A stretch of DNA of 64,000 nt from the NCBI GenBank assembly GCA_020161065.1, contig JAIUPH010000023.1, positions 1 through 64,000 of the forward strand. Reading direction: 5' to 3'. This document shows, piece by piece, positions 49,626 through 59,122 of this stretch. The notes below the pieces were generated by a model. That model was not told the DNA's origin. It did no database searches and saw nothing but the letters and a program-made list of their open reading frames with translations. Both the position numbers and the translations under genes were made by a program. The DNA is from Pseudomonadota bacterium (lineage in GTDB: Bacteria > Pseudomonadota > Gammaproteobacteria > Burkholderiales > Burkholderiaceae_C). The first letter of the stretch is position 1. Each line of letters begins with the position of its first letter.

Positions 49626-51005
49626 ATGAGACTCAAGACCTCGATCGTCCTGGCGCTGGCCGCGGCCGGCCTGCTGGCCGGCGGCGCCGCGCAGGCGCAG
49701 GAAAAGCTCACCGTCTGGTGGGTCAAGGGCTTCTACAAGGCCGAGGACGACGCGCTGTTCGAAGCCATCAAGAAGTTCGAGGCCAAGAACAAGGGCATCA
49801 AGGTCGAGTTGTCGCAATACCCGGTGCAGGACACGATTCCGAAGACGGTGTCGGCGCTCGATTCCGGCAACCCGCCCGACGTCGCGTTCTCTGACGTCTA
49901 CGACTTCCAGGTCACCGCCAAATGGGCCTACGACGGCAAGCTGGAAGACATCTCCAGCGTCATCGACCCGCTGCGCGCCAGGTTCGAGCCGGTGGCGCTG
50001 TCGACCACCTTCCTCTACAACAACGCGACGCAGAGCCGGGCCTACTACGCCTTCCCGATCAAGCAGCAGACCATGCACATCCAGTACTGGAAGGACATGC
50101 TCGCCGACGCCGGGTTCAAGGAAGCCGACATCCCCAAGACCTGGAAGGAATACTGGAGCTTCTGGTGCGACAAGGTGCAGCCGGCCTACCGCCAGAAGAC
50201 CGGCAACCGCGGCTTCGGCATCGGCCAGCCGATGGGCGTGGACTCCAGCGACTCGTTCTTCTCGTTCCTGACCTTCATGGACGCCTACAACGTCAAGCTG
50301 GTCAACGATTCGGGCAAGCTGCTGGTCGACGACCCCAGCGTTCGCCAGGGGCTGATCAACGCGCTCAACGACTACACGGCGCCCTACACCAAGGGCTGCA
50401 CGCCGCCGTCGTCGACGAGCTGGAAGGACCCGGACAACAACGTCGCCTTCCACAACAAGACCACGGTGCTGACGCACAACGCGACGATCTCGATCGCCGC
50501 CAAGTGGCTGGACGACGCCAACAACGCGACGTTGACCGACGCGCAGCGCGCCACCGCGAAGAAGAACTACACCGAGCTGATCGCCACCGCCGGCTTCCCG
50601 GCCAAGCCCGACGGCGGCAAGATGGTGTACCGCGCCGCGATCAAGACCGGCGTCATCTTCAAGGATGCGAAGAACAAGGCGGGGGCGAAGAAGTTCGTCG
50701 CCTTCATCCTCGACGAAGCCAATCTGCAGCCTTATGTCGAAGGCTCGCTGGGGCGCTGGTTCCCGGTCATGAAGGCTTCGCAGCAATCGCCGTTCTGGAA
50801 GGCCGACGCGCACCGGCTGGCGGTCTACAACCAGTTCATGGCCGGCACGGTGCCGTTCGAGTTCACCAAGAACTACAAGTTCACGGTGCTCAACAACGAG
50901 AACGTCTGGGCCAAGGCGATGAACCGCATCGTCAACGAGAAGGTGCCGACCGACAAGGCCGTCGACGAGCTGATCGCCCGCATCAAGACGGTGGCCGGCA
51001 ACTGA
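49626..51005 (+). CDS. Sugar/sugar-acid ABC transporter substrate-binding protein
   Basis: A 459-residue periplasmic binding protein of the extracellular solute-binding family 1 (CUT1, MalE-like). The signal peptide is MRLKTSIVLALAAAGLLAGGAAQAQ. The mature protein starts EKLTVWWVKGFYKAEDDALFEAI, with PDVAFSDVYDFQVTAKWAYDGKLEDIS as the first lobe and GRWFPVMKASQQSPFWK near the end. A GGAGA ribosome-binding site precedes the ATG at 49626. First gene of a seven-gene operon with gluconokinase, so the ligand is probably a sugar acid or related sugar. Confidence 0.9.
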   Translation: MRLKTSIVLALAAAGLLAGGAAQAQEKLTVWWVKGFYKAEDDALFEAIKKFEAKNKGIKVELSQYPVQDTIPKTVSALDSGNPPDVAFSDVYDFQVTAKWAYDGKLEDISSVIDPLRARFEPVALSTTFLYNNATQSRAYYAFPIKQQTMHIQYWKDMLADAGFKEADIPKTWKEYWSFWCDKVQPAYRQKTGNRGFGIGQPMGVDSSDSFFSFLTFMDAYNVKLVNDSGKLLVDDPSVRQGLINALNDYTAPYTKGCTPPSSTSWKDPDNNVAFHNKTTVLTHNATISIAAKWLDDANNATLTDAQRATAKKNYTELIATAGFPAKPDGGKMVYRAAIKTGVIFKDAKNKAGAKKFVAFILDEANLQPYVEGSLGRWFPVMKASQQSPFWKADAHRLAVYNQFMAGTVPFEFTKNYKFTVLNNENVWAKAMNRIVNEKVPTDKAVDELIARIKTVAGN

Positions 51006-51036
51006 GGCCTTTGGCCATCACGTCGCGGACGGCCCG

Positions 51037-51891
51037 ATGACGACCACGGTGCTGGGCGCGGCGGCGCCCAAGCCGCTCAGCCCCTGGACGTTCTGGGGCC
51101 GCGCGCTGGTGCTGCCCTACCTGCTGGTGTTCGCCGTCTTCGTGGTGTTCCCGGTCGGCTACGGCCTGTGGCTGGCGCGCCACCCGGCCAGTTACGTCAA
51201 GCTGTTCGACGACCCGATCTTCTTCCGCACGGCGATCAACACGCTGGTGTTCATCGTCGTCGCCATCAACCTGAAGATGATGGTGGCGCTGGCGCTGTCG
51301 GGCTTCTTCGTCGTCAAGCGCTGGTGGATCAGCGTGGTGGCCGCGCTGTTCATCCTGCCCTGGGCGGTGCCCAGCATCCCCACCATCCTGTCGGTGCGCT
51401 TCATGCTCAACCCCGAGTGGGGCGTGATCAACAGCACCTACTTCAGGCTGACCGGGCTCGACGGCCCCAACTGGTTGAACGACCCGCTGCTGGGCCTGAG
51501 CTTCTCGATGCTGATGCACGTCTGGAAGAGCCTGCCGTTCTGGACGCTGATCCTGGTGGCCGGCCGGCTGGCCATTCCGGCCGAGCAGTACGAGGCCGCC
51601 AGCGTCGACGGCGCCACGCGCTGGCAGAAGTTCCGCTTCATCACCTGGCCGGCGATGAAGTCGCTGTACCTCACCTCCACCATCCTCTCGATGATCTGGA
51701 CGCTGGGCGACTTCAACAGCGTCTACCTGCTCACCGGCGGCGGGCCGGCCGACCTCACGCACGTGCTGGCGACCCTGGGCATCCGCTACCTGCGGCTGGA
51801 CCAGGTGGACCTGGCGATGGCCTCCATCGTCGTCGCGCTGCCGCTGGTGCTGCCGCTGGTGTTCTTCATGATGCGGCGGCTGGGCAAATGA
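51037..51891 (+). CDS. Sugar ABC transporter permease (MalF type)
   Basis: The first inner-membrane permease of the importer, 284 residues with six predicted helices (LVLPYLLVFAVFVVFPVGYGLWL, INTLVFIVVAINLKMMVALALSGFF). The EAA loop that contacts the ATPase is seen as EQYEAASVDGATRWQKFRFITWPAMK. Its stop overlaps the next permease start (ATGA), indicating coupled translation. Confidence 0.9.
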   Translation: MTTTVLGAAAPKPLSPWTFWGRALVLPYLLVFAVFVVFPVGYGLWLARHPASYVKLFDDPIFFRTAINTLVFIVVAINLKMMVALALSGFFVVKRWWISVVAALFILPWAVPSIPTILSVRFMLNPEWGVINSTYFRLTGLDGPNWLNDPLLGLSFSMLMHVWKSLPFWTLILVAGRLAIPAEQYEAASVDGATRWQKFRFITWPAMKSLYLTSTILSMIWTLGDFNSVYLLTGGGPADLTHVLATLGIRYLRLDQVDLAMASIVVALPLVLPLVFFMMRRLGK

Positions 51892-52736
51892 GCGCCTCGT
51901 GGAAGAAGGTCGGCAACGAAGCCCGGCTGCTGCTGATCGGCATCCCGGTGCTGCTGTGGACGCTGGTGCCGGTGTACCACCTGTTCCTCTTCGCCATCAG
52001 CGAGCGCGACTCGGCCACCTCGGGCCGGCTGTGGCCCAAGCACCCGACGCTGCAGAACTTCGAGATCGTCTTCCAGCAGAAGCACTTCTACCTGAACCAC
52101 TTCTGGCTGCAGATGTTCAACTCGCTGGTCATCGCGCTGGCGGTGGGCGCCATCACGCTGTTCGTCGCCACCACCGCGGCGTTTGCCATCAGCCGGCTGA
52201 AGGTGCGCGGCGGGCGCACGGTGATGAACATCGCGCTGTTCACCTACTTCATCCCGGCCGCCTTCCTGGCGGTGCCGATGTACAAGACGATGAGCATCTA
52301 CGGGCTGCTGAACAACCAGTGGTCGCTGATCCTGGCGATGGTGACCATCGCCTCGCCGTACTGCATCTGGGTGCTCAAGCAGGCCAGCGACAAGCTGCCG
52401 TGGGAACTGGACGAAGCGGCGCGCATGGACGGCGCCGGGCCGCTGCAGTTGTTCCGCCTGGTCTACCTGCCGCTGATGGTGCCTTCGCTGGTGGCGGTGG
52501 GCACGTATTCGCTGCTGCTGGCGTGGAACGAGTACCTCTACGCCTTCCTGCTGCTGAGCAACGACACCGACGTCACGCTGGCGGTGGCGCTGGGTCACTT
52601 CCTGGCCGCCGACGATTCGCCGTGGGAACTGCTGATGGCCACCGGCTTGATCTACGCGCTGCCGCCGGCGGCGATCTACTACGCCTTCAAGCGCTACATG
52701 GTCTCGGGCCTCACGGCCGGTGCGGTCAAGAGTTAA
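51888..52736 (+). CDS. Sugar ABC transporter permease (MalG type)
   Basis: The second permease of the importer, 282 residues with six helices. The EAA loop reads WELDEAARMDGAGPLQLFRLVYLPLM. Family-typical features include the long first periplasmic loop, SLVIALAVGAITLFVATTAAFAIS and SLLLAWNEYLYAFLLL. The ATG at 51888 is inside the stop of the upstream permease gene. With its partner it forms the heterodimeric channel. Confidence 0.9.
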   Translation: MSASWKKVGNEARLLLIGIPVLLWTLVPVYHLFLFAISERDSATSGRLWPKHPTLQNFEIVFQQKHFYLNHFWLQMFNSLVIALAVGAITLFVATTAAFAISRLKVRGGRTVMNIALFTYFIPAAFLAVPMYKTMSIYGLLNNQWSLILAMVTIASPYCIWVLKQASDKLPWELDEAARMDGAGPLQLFRLVYLPLMVPSLVAVGTYSLLLAWNEYLYAFLLLSNDTDVTLAVALGHFLAADDSPWELLMATGLIYALPPAAIYYAFKRYMVSGLTAGAVKS

Positions 52737-52750
52737 CAAGGGCCGTCGCG

Positions 52751-53803
<1,053 letters not shown>

Positions 53804-53809
53804 GCGGCG

Positions 53810-54334
53810 ATGGCGGCCCCGCGCGTGGTGGTGATGGGCGTCAGCGGTTGCGGCAAGAGCACCGTGGGCCGGCTGCTGGCGGCGCTGCTCGACGTCCACT
53901 ACGTCGAAGGCGACGAGCTGCATCCGCCCGACAACGTGGCCCGCATGGCCGCTGGCGTGCCGCTGACCGATGCCGACCGCCACGGCTGGCTGCAGGAGGT
54001 GGCCGGCCAGCTGGCCAACGCCACCAGCCGCGAGCTGGGCGTGGTGGTGAGCTGCAGCGCGCTCAAGCGCCGCTACCGCGACCAGCTGCGCGCCGCCGCG
54101 CCAGACCTGCGCTTCATCCACCTGCAAGGCCCCGAGCCGCTGCTGCGCGCTCGGCTGGCCGCGCGGCGCGGGCACTACATGCCGGCCTCGCTGCTGCAAA
54201 GCCAGCTCGACACGCTGGAGCCGCCGGCCGCCGACGAGCCGGCGCTGAGCCTTGGCATCGACCAACCCCCGCAACAGCTGGCCGCCGAAGCCGAACGCTG
54301 GCTGCGCACCACCTGGCGGCCCGGCGCACCATGA
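53810..54334 (+). CDS. gntK: Gluconokinase
   Basis: Phosphorylates D-gluconate to 6-phosphogluconate. The 174-residue protein has the P-loop MGVSGCGKSTVGRLLA (~9-24), the substrate segment YVEGDELHPPDNVARMAAGVPLTDADRHGWL and VVSCSALKRRYRDQLR, plus the lid FIHLQGPEPLLRARLAARRGHYMPASLL, all strongly conserved in GntK. It starts six bases after the ABC ATPase stop and suggests the imported sugar feeds into gluconate metabolism. The next gene overlaps it by four bases. Confidence 0.93.
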   Translation: MAAPRVVVMGVSGCGKSTVGRLLAALLDVHYVEGDELHPPDNVARMAAGVPLTDADRHGWLQEVAGQLANATSRELGVVVSCSALKRRYRDQLRAAAPDLRFIHLQGPEPLLRARLAARRGHYMPASLLQSQLDTLEPPAADEPALSLGIDQPPQQLAAEAERWLRTTWRPGAP

Positions 54335-54714
54335 GCACCTTCACCAAGACCATCCTCTTCACCGACGCCGACGGCCGCGCGCGCTGGCGCGACGAAGCCA
54401 TCGCGCTGAGCGAAGGCAAGCCGCAGGCGCTGCTGTCGCCGCTGCAGCCCAGCGGCGGCTACCAGTTGCGCCACAGCCCGGTGGGCTTTCGCAGCCAATT
54501 CCACTGCACCGAAACGCCGCAATGGGTGTTCATCCTCGGCGGGCAGATGGAGATCGGCCTGCAGGACGGCAGCTCGCGCGTCTTCAAGCCGGGCGAGCAT
54601 TTCTTCTCCGACGACCGGCTGCCGCCGGGCGCCGCGTTCGACCCCCAGGTGCACGGCCACTGGAGCCGGCAAGTCGGCCCCGATCCGCTGGTCACGCTGT
54701 TCGTGCGTGCTTGA
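54331..54714 (+). CDS. Cupin-domain protein
   Basis: A 127-residue single-domain cupin protein. It has RSQFHCTETPQWVFILGGQMEIGLQDGSS as cupin motif 1 (His and Glu of the metal site) and FKPGEHFFSDD followed by HGHWSRQVG as motif 2. It is cytoplasmic. Cupins in such operons act as sugar isomerases or regulators, but no specific match is recognised. The ATG overlaps the gluconokinase stop (ATGA) and the stop TGA overlaps the next start (TGATG), so it is tightly embedded. Confidence 0.82.
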   Translation: MSTFTKTILFTDADGRARWRDEAIALSEGKPQALLSPLQPSGGYQLRHSPVGFRSQFHCTETPQWVFILGGQMEIGLQDGSSRVFKPGEHFFSDDRLPPGAAFDPQVHGHWSRQVGPDPLVTLFVRA

Positions 54715-55493
54715 TGGCCGCGGTCAAGAACGTCCACGGCCATACGCTCGACCAGTTGGGCGAGGCCGTCGTCAGCGGGCGTTATCCGCCGGGCACCGCG
54801 ATCCCGCCCGAGCCGCTGCTGTGCGAGGAACTGGGCGTCAGCCGCACCGTGGTGCGCGAGGCCGTCAAGTCGCTGGTTGCCAAGGGCATGCTGGTCACCG
54901 GGCCCAAGCTGGGCACGCGCGTGCTGGCGTCGGAGCAGTGGAACTGGTTCGACCCCGAGGTGGTGGCCTGGCAGGCCAAGGCCGGGCTGACGCGCGACTT
55001 CCTGCGCGACCTGCAGGAGCTGCGCCGCGTCGTCGAGCCCGCCGCCGTGCGCCTGGCCGCCGAGCGCGCCAGCGCCGCCGACATCGCGCAGATCGAGGCC
55101 GCCTACGCCGGCATGAAGGACGCCATCGACCACGGCGGCGACTACGTGCGCCACGACCTCGCCTTCCACCAGGGCCTGCTGCGCGCCTGCCACAACCGCA
55201 TGGTGGTGCAGATGAGCAAGGCGCTGGGCGCGCTGCTGCGCACCAGCTTCGAGATCAGCACCTCGCGCCCCGACGGCCCGGCCACCAGCCTGCCGCTGCA
55301 CCGCGCGGTGCTGGATGCGGTGATCGCGCGCAACGCCGCCAAGGCCGAGCGCGCCAGCCTGCTGCTGATCGACAGCGCGGCCGACGACATCGAGGCCGTG
55401 CTCGCCTCGCGCCGCAAGCTGCCTTCGCTGTCGCTGCCGGCGCCGCGGCTGTCGCCCAGGCGCGCCAAACCAGCCGTTCGGGTCGAGCGTTAG
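54714..55493 (+). CDS. FadR-type GntR regulator of the sugar-acid operon
   Basis: A 259-residue transcription factor with the FadR-subfamily layout. The winged helix (~10-75) is LGEAVVSGRYPPGTAIPPEPLLCEELGVSRTVVREAVKSLVAKGML. The C-terminal all-helical FCD domain (~95-235) has the metal-binding histidines in DYVRHDLAFHQGLLRACHN and LPLHRAVLDAVIARN. It begins within the cupin stop and closes the operon. It probably represses the operon through the palindrome near 49551, with release by the sugar acid or its phosphate (inference). Confidence 0.9.
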   Translation: MAAVKNVHGHTLDQLGEAVVSGRYPPGTAIPPEPLLCEELGVSRTVVREAVKSLVAKGMLVTGPKLGTRVLASEQWNWFDPEVVAWQAKAGLTRDFLRDLQELRRVVEPAAVRLAAERASAADIAQIEAAYAGMKDAIDHGGDYVRHDLAFHQGLLRACHNRMVVQMSKALGALLRTSFEISTSRPDGPATSLPLHRAVLDAVIARNAAKAERASLLLIDSAADDIEAVLASRRKLPSLSLPAPRLSPRRAKPAVRVER

Positions 55494-55548
55494 CCTGTCT
55501 TGCCGACGTCGAAGGCGTCGGCTCTCGGCGCTGAAGCACCGACCGGCG

Positions 55549-56763
55549 TCAGATGACCCGTGCTTCGCGCAGCCGGGCCAGCTCGGCGGGGCTCAGTCCC
55601 AAGGGGCCGAAGACCTCGGCGTTGTGCTCGCCCACGCCGGGCCCGCTGCGCGGCACGACCGAGGGGTGGCCCGAAAACCGCGGCACGGCGCAGGGCGCGG
55701 GCAGGGCGCCCAGGTCGGGATCGGGCATGCGCACGATCGCCTGGCGTGCCTGGAACTGCGGTTCCTTCAGCACGTCCTCGATGCTGTTCACCTTGCTGAA
55801 GGGCACCTCGAAGCGTTGCAGCGTGGCCGACAAAGCGTCGAAGCTCAGCGAGCGGCACCAGGCCTCGATCAGGCCGTCGAGTTCGTCCACATGCTGCAAG
55901 CGCAAGGGGTTGGTCGCGAAGCGCGGCTCGTCGGCCAGTTCGGGGCGGCCCATCGCCTCGCACAAGCGCCTGAAGATGGCGGCCGACGAGCCGACCACCG
56001 TCACCCACGCGTCGTCGGCGCTGCGGTACAGGTTGGACGGCGCCGTGTAGGTGGCCCGCGAACCGGCGCGCCCGCGCGCGACGGCCAGTTGCTCCCACTC
56101 GACGGGCAGCGTCTCCAGCAGCCGCAGCAGCGCTTCGGTGGCCGAGAGGTCGATCTCCTGGCCGGGCGCGTCGGGAAGGCTGCGCCGTTCGACCATGGCG
56201 GCGGCGATCGAGAAGGCGCCGAACACCGCGGCCACGGCATCGCCGAGCGGGAAGTTCATGTGCTGCGGCGGCCGGTCGGCTTCTCCCGTGAGGTGGGCCA
56301 GGCCGCTCATGGCCTCGAAGATGCGCGCAAAGCCGGGGCGGGCGGCATAGGGGCCGGTCTGTCCGAACCCCGTCAGGCGCAGCACCATCAGCCGCGGGTT
56401 GGCGCGCTGCAGCGCCTCGATGTCCAGCCCCCAGCGGTCCATCGTGCCGACGCGAAAGTTCTCCACCAGCACGTCGAACTGCGGCAGCAGGCGCAGCAGC
56501 AAGTCGCGGCCCTCGGGCTTGCGGACATCGAGCGAAATGCCGCGCTTGCCGCGGTTGGTGACCTTCCAGTGCAACGAATGCTCGTCCTTGACGGGCGCCA
56601 GCGAACGCAGCGAGTCGCTGCCGTCCGGCAGTTCGAGCTTGACGACATCGGCACCGAGGTCGGCGCACAGCGTCGCCGCCATCGGCGCCGCAACCACCGT
56701 GGCCATGTCCAGGATGCGCACGCCCGCCAGCGGGCCGGTGCGAGAAAGGCTTGGGTCGTTCAT
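55549..56763 (-). CDS. CaiB/BaiF-type CoA-transferase (family III)
   Basis: A 404-residue family III CoA-transferase that moves CoA between acids. It has LAGVRILDMATVVAAPMAATLCADLGADVVKLE at the N terminus, NRGKRGISLDVRKPEGRDLLLRLLPQFDVLVENFR in the first domain (the catalytic Asp lies in the VRKPEGRDLL region of family members), and MSGLAHLTGEADRPPQHMNFPLGDAVAA. It is the last gene of an operon with an acyl-CoA dehydrogenase and a Bug binding protein, together suggesting uptake, activation and beta-oxidation-type breakdown of an organic acid. The acid is not identifiable. Confidence 0.88.
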   Translation of the reverse strand: MNDPSLSRTGPLAGVRILDMATVVAAPMAATLCADLGADVVKLELPDGSDSLRSLAPVKDEHSLHWKVTNRGKRGISLDVRKPEGRDLLLRLLPQFDVLVENFRVGTMDRWGLDIEALQRANPRLMVLRLTGFGQTGPYAARPGFARIFEAMSGLAHLTGEADRPPQHMNFPLGDAVAAVFGAFSIAAAMVERRSLPDAPGQEIDLSATEALLRLLETLPVEWEQLAVARGRAGSRATYTAPSNLYRSADDAWVTVVGSSAAIFRRLCEAMGRPELADEPRFATNPLRLQHVDELDGLIEAWCRSLSFDALSATLQRFEVPFSKVNSIEDVLKEPQFQARQAIVRMPDPDLGALPAPCAVPRFSGHPSVVPRSGPGVGEHNAEVFGPLGLSPAELARLREARVI

Positions 56764-56793
56764 GGATGTTCAAGTGGGTTGCGGCGGCCGGTC

Positions 56794-56845
56794 GGCTTCA
56801 CTCGGCCTTCAGGCCGGTCGGCTTCACTCGGCCTTCAGGCCGGTC
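56794..56845. repeat. 26-base perfect tandem duplication
   Basis: GGCTTCACTCGGCCTTCAGGCCGGTC is present twice in tandem (56794-56819 and 56820-56845). It covers the 3' end and stop of the Bug gene and the spacer after it, so it is a recent local duplication with no effect on the stop codon. Confidence 0.9.
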
Positions 56846-57801
56846 GCTTTCACCAGGGCGCGCCACGCGAGCACCTCGTCGCCGATCATCTTCGTGGCAT
56901 CGGCGCGGCCCTTGAATCGCGGCGAGGCGCCGGCCGCTTCCAGCGCGGCGATGACCTCCGGCGAGCCGAGCGCCGCCTTGACCTCGCCCTCGATGCGCGA
57001 GACCACGGCCGCCGGCGTCGCTGCCGGCACCAGCACGGCAAACCACGGCGCCACCACCGCCTTGGGATAGCCGGCCTCCGCCATCGTCGGCACGTCGGGA
57101 AACTCCTTCGTGCGGGCATCGCCCACCACCGCCAGCACCTTGACGCGGTTCGACTTGCCCTGCGCAATGGCCAGCGACGAGGGCATGTAGGTGGCCGACA
57201 ACTGGCCCGCGACGAGATCGGGAATGATCGGCGGCGCGCCCTTGTAGGGAATGGCGACCACGTCGATGCCCGCGACATGCTTGAACAGCTCGAACCCCAG
57301 GTGGGGCGTGGAGCCGATGCCGCTGCTGCCGTAGCTCAAGCCGCCGGGCTTGGACTTCGCCAGGGCGACATACTCCTTCACGCTGGCCACCGGCAGCGAG
57401 GCCGGCACGACGAAATAGTTGGGCGACACCGCGAACTGCGCGACCGGGACGAAGGCCTTCATCAGGTCGGTGCGGATGTTCGGCATCAGCGCCATGTTGG
57501 CCGCATTGCTGGTCGTCGCGATCAGCCACGTGTAGCCGTCCGGCCGCGACTGCGCGACGAAGTCGGTGCCGATGTTGCCGCCGCCGCCGGACTTCGACTC
57601 GACGACGAAGGGCACGCCCATGCTTTTGCTCATGCGGTCGGTCAAGGCCCGGGTCAGGATGTCCACGATGCCGCCGGGCGCGTAGGGATTGATCACCTGG
57701 ATCGGCTTCGACGGGAACGCGTCCTGTGCCCGTGACAGGCTGGGCGCCGAAGCCAGGGCGAGGGCCAGGAGCGGAATCGCAATTCGGTTGCGGGCGTTCA
57801 T
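56824..57801 (-). CDS. Bug-family (TctC-like) tripartite tricarboxylate binding protein
   Basis: A 325-residue periplasmic binding protein. The signal peptide is MNARNRIAIPLLALALASAPSLSRAQ. The mature protein has the Bug signatures FPSKPIQVINPYAPGGIVDILTR, VVESKSGGGGNIGTDFVAQSRPDGYT and DVPTMAEAGYPKAVVAPWFAVLVPAATP. It is a second Bug gene in the window without TctA/TctB beside it. Its ATG overlaps the stop of the acyl-CoA dehydrogenase gene (ATGA). It likely binds the acid that the neighbouring CoA-transferase and dehydrogenase process. Confidence 0.88.
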   Translation of the reverse strand: MNARNRIAIPLLALALASAPSLSRAQDAFPSKPIQVINPYAPGGIVDILTRALTDRMSKSMGVPFVVESKSGGGGNIGTDFVAQSRPDGYTWLIATTSNAANMALMPNIRTDLMKAFVPVAQFAVSPNYFVVPASLPVASVKEYVALAKSKPGGLSYGSSGIGSTPHLGFELFKHVAGIDVVAIPYKGAPPIIPDLVAGQLSATYMPSSLAIAQGKSNRVKVLAVVGDARTKEFPDVPTMAEAGYPKAVVAPWFAVLVPAATPAAVVSRIEGEVKAALGSPEVIAALEAAGASPRFKGRADATKMIGDEVLAWRALVKATGLKAE

Positions 57802-58976
57802 TGCGTGGTCTCCAAGCTGCGGGCCACGGCATCGCTCAGCAACCGCTTGCCGATGGTGATCTGGTGGATCTGGCTGGTGCCTTCGTAGATGCGGAAGGCG
57901 CGCACGTCGCGATAAAAGCGTTCGATGCCGCTCTCCTTCACGTAGCCCTGGCCGCCGAAGATCTGCACGACGCGGTCGGCCACGCGGCCGCACATCTCGG
58001 TGGCGTACAGCTTGCACATCGAGACGTCCATCGTCACGTCTTCGCCGCGGTCGCGCTTGCGCGCGGTCTCCAGCACCAGCGCCTTGGCGGCCTCGATCTC
58101 GACCTTGCAATCGGCCAGCATGGCCTGCACGAGCTGGAAGCCGCCGATGGGCTTGCCGAACTGGCGGCGCCGGTTGGCGTAGGCCACGGCTTCATCGAGC
58201 ATGCGGATCGCCGGGCCGATGGCGAGCGCGGCCAGGTTGATGCGCTGCTTGTTCAGCGTCTTCATCACGGTGCGGAAGCCCTTGCCGGGCACGCCACCGA
58301 TGATGGCGTCGGCCGCGGCGCGAACATCGCGCAGATGCACCTCGCCGATCGGCCCGCCTTCCTGGCCCATCTTCGGCGTCGGCGCGGAACAGGTCATGCC
58401 GGCGGCGCCGCGCTCGATCAGGAAGGCGCTGATCGAATCGGCCGGGCGGCCGCCTTCTTCGCTGCGCGCGAACACGGTGATCAGGTCGGCAATCGGCGCC
58501 AGCGTGATGTAGCGCTTGTGGCCGTTGATCACGTAGCCGCCGGACGCGTCGCGCCGCGCCACGGTCTGCAGCGCGGTCGCGTCGGAGCCCGCTTCGGGCT
58601 CGGTCAGCGCCAGCGCGCCGGTGAACTCGCCCGACGCCAGCCGGGGCAGGTAGCGCTGCTTCTGCTCGGGCGTGCCGTCCTGCACCAGCGACTCGGAACC
58701 GACGCCCGTGTTGATGCCGATGCGCACGCGGTACGCCACCGAGCATTGCGAGATCTCCATGTTGGCCAAGGCCAGCTCCTCGGTCGTCAGGCCGCTGCCG
58801 CCGTAGGCTTCGGGGATCGACCAGCCGAACAGGCCAAGCTCGCGCATGGTCTGCACGATCTCGTCGGGAATGCGGTCCTCGCGTTCGACGCGCGCTTCGT
58901 TGGGCATCGCGAGCTCGCGCACGAACTGCCGGGTCGTGGCGAGAAGCTGGTCCAGCCGCTGCTTGTCTCTGATCAT
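57798..58976 (-). CDS. Acyl-CoA dehydrogenase
   Basis: A 392-residue FAD-dependent acyl-CoA dehydrogenase. It has YGGSGLTTEELALANMEIS, GALALTEPEAGSDATALQTVA (flavin/substrate loop) and the C-terminal QIFGGQGYVKESGIERFYRDVRAFRIYEGTSQIHQITIGKRLL with a Glu at the usual catalytic base position (YEGTS). The start is ATG at 58976 (MIRDKQRLDQL); the upstream extension is not family-like and would overlap the regulatory region. First gene of the operon, divergent from an IclR gene. Confidence 0.91.
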   Translation of the reverse strand: MIRDKQRLDQLLATTRQFVRELAMPNEARVEREDRIPDEIVQTMRELGLFGWSIPEAYGGSGLTTEELALANMEISQCSVAYRVRIGINTGVGSESLVQDGTPEQKQRYLPRLASGEFTGALALTEPEAGSDATALQTVARRDASGGYVINGHKRYITLAPIADLITVFARSEEGGRPADSISAFLIERGAAGMTCSAPTPKMGQEGGPIGEVHLRDVRAAADAIIGGVPGKGFRTVMKTLNKQRINLAALAIGPAIRMLDEAVAYANRRRQFGKPIGGFQLVQAMLADCKVEIEAAKALVLETARKRDRGEDVTMDVSMCKLYATEMCGRVADRVVQIFGGQGYVKESGIERFYRDVRAFRIYEGTSQIHQITIGKRLLSDAVARSLETTQ

Positions 58977-59049
58977 TCCCGTCTCCCGCCGATGAAGGTT
59001 CGGCGATTCGGGAATGCTAGGAAGCGGCGCGCCGCTTGTGACCGATGTG

Positions 59050-59064
59050 TCCCACTCTGCGGGA
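59050..59064. promoter_or_regulatory. IclR-type dyad
   Basis: TCCCACTCTGCGGGA is an interrupted dyad (TCCC-N7-GGGA, with a further matching C/G pair) in the 146-base gap between the acyl-CoA dehydrogenase and IclR genes. It is a candidate regulator site. Confidence 0.45.
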
Positions 59065-59086
59065 GGGTTTGGCCGCGCCGTGGCCG

Positions 59087-59117
59087 CACGATCGCCCCAC
59101 GATCGCAGCACAATCGC
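59087..59117. promoter_or_regulatory. Three 11-base-phased repeats before the IclR start
   Basis: CACGATCGC (59087), CACGATCGC (59098) and CACAATCGC (59109) are spaced exactly 11 bases apart, one helical turn, and end six bases before the IclR start codon. They are on one DNA face and suggest a cooperative site, possibly for autoregulation. Confidence 0.5.
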
Positions 59118-59122
59118 CAGCC

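Noticed and set aside
56764..56823. Insertion sequence footprint at the 26-base duplication
   Set aside because: The repeat is directly tandem with no element between copies and no inverted ends, so simple duplication explains it.
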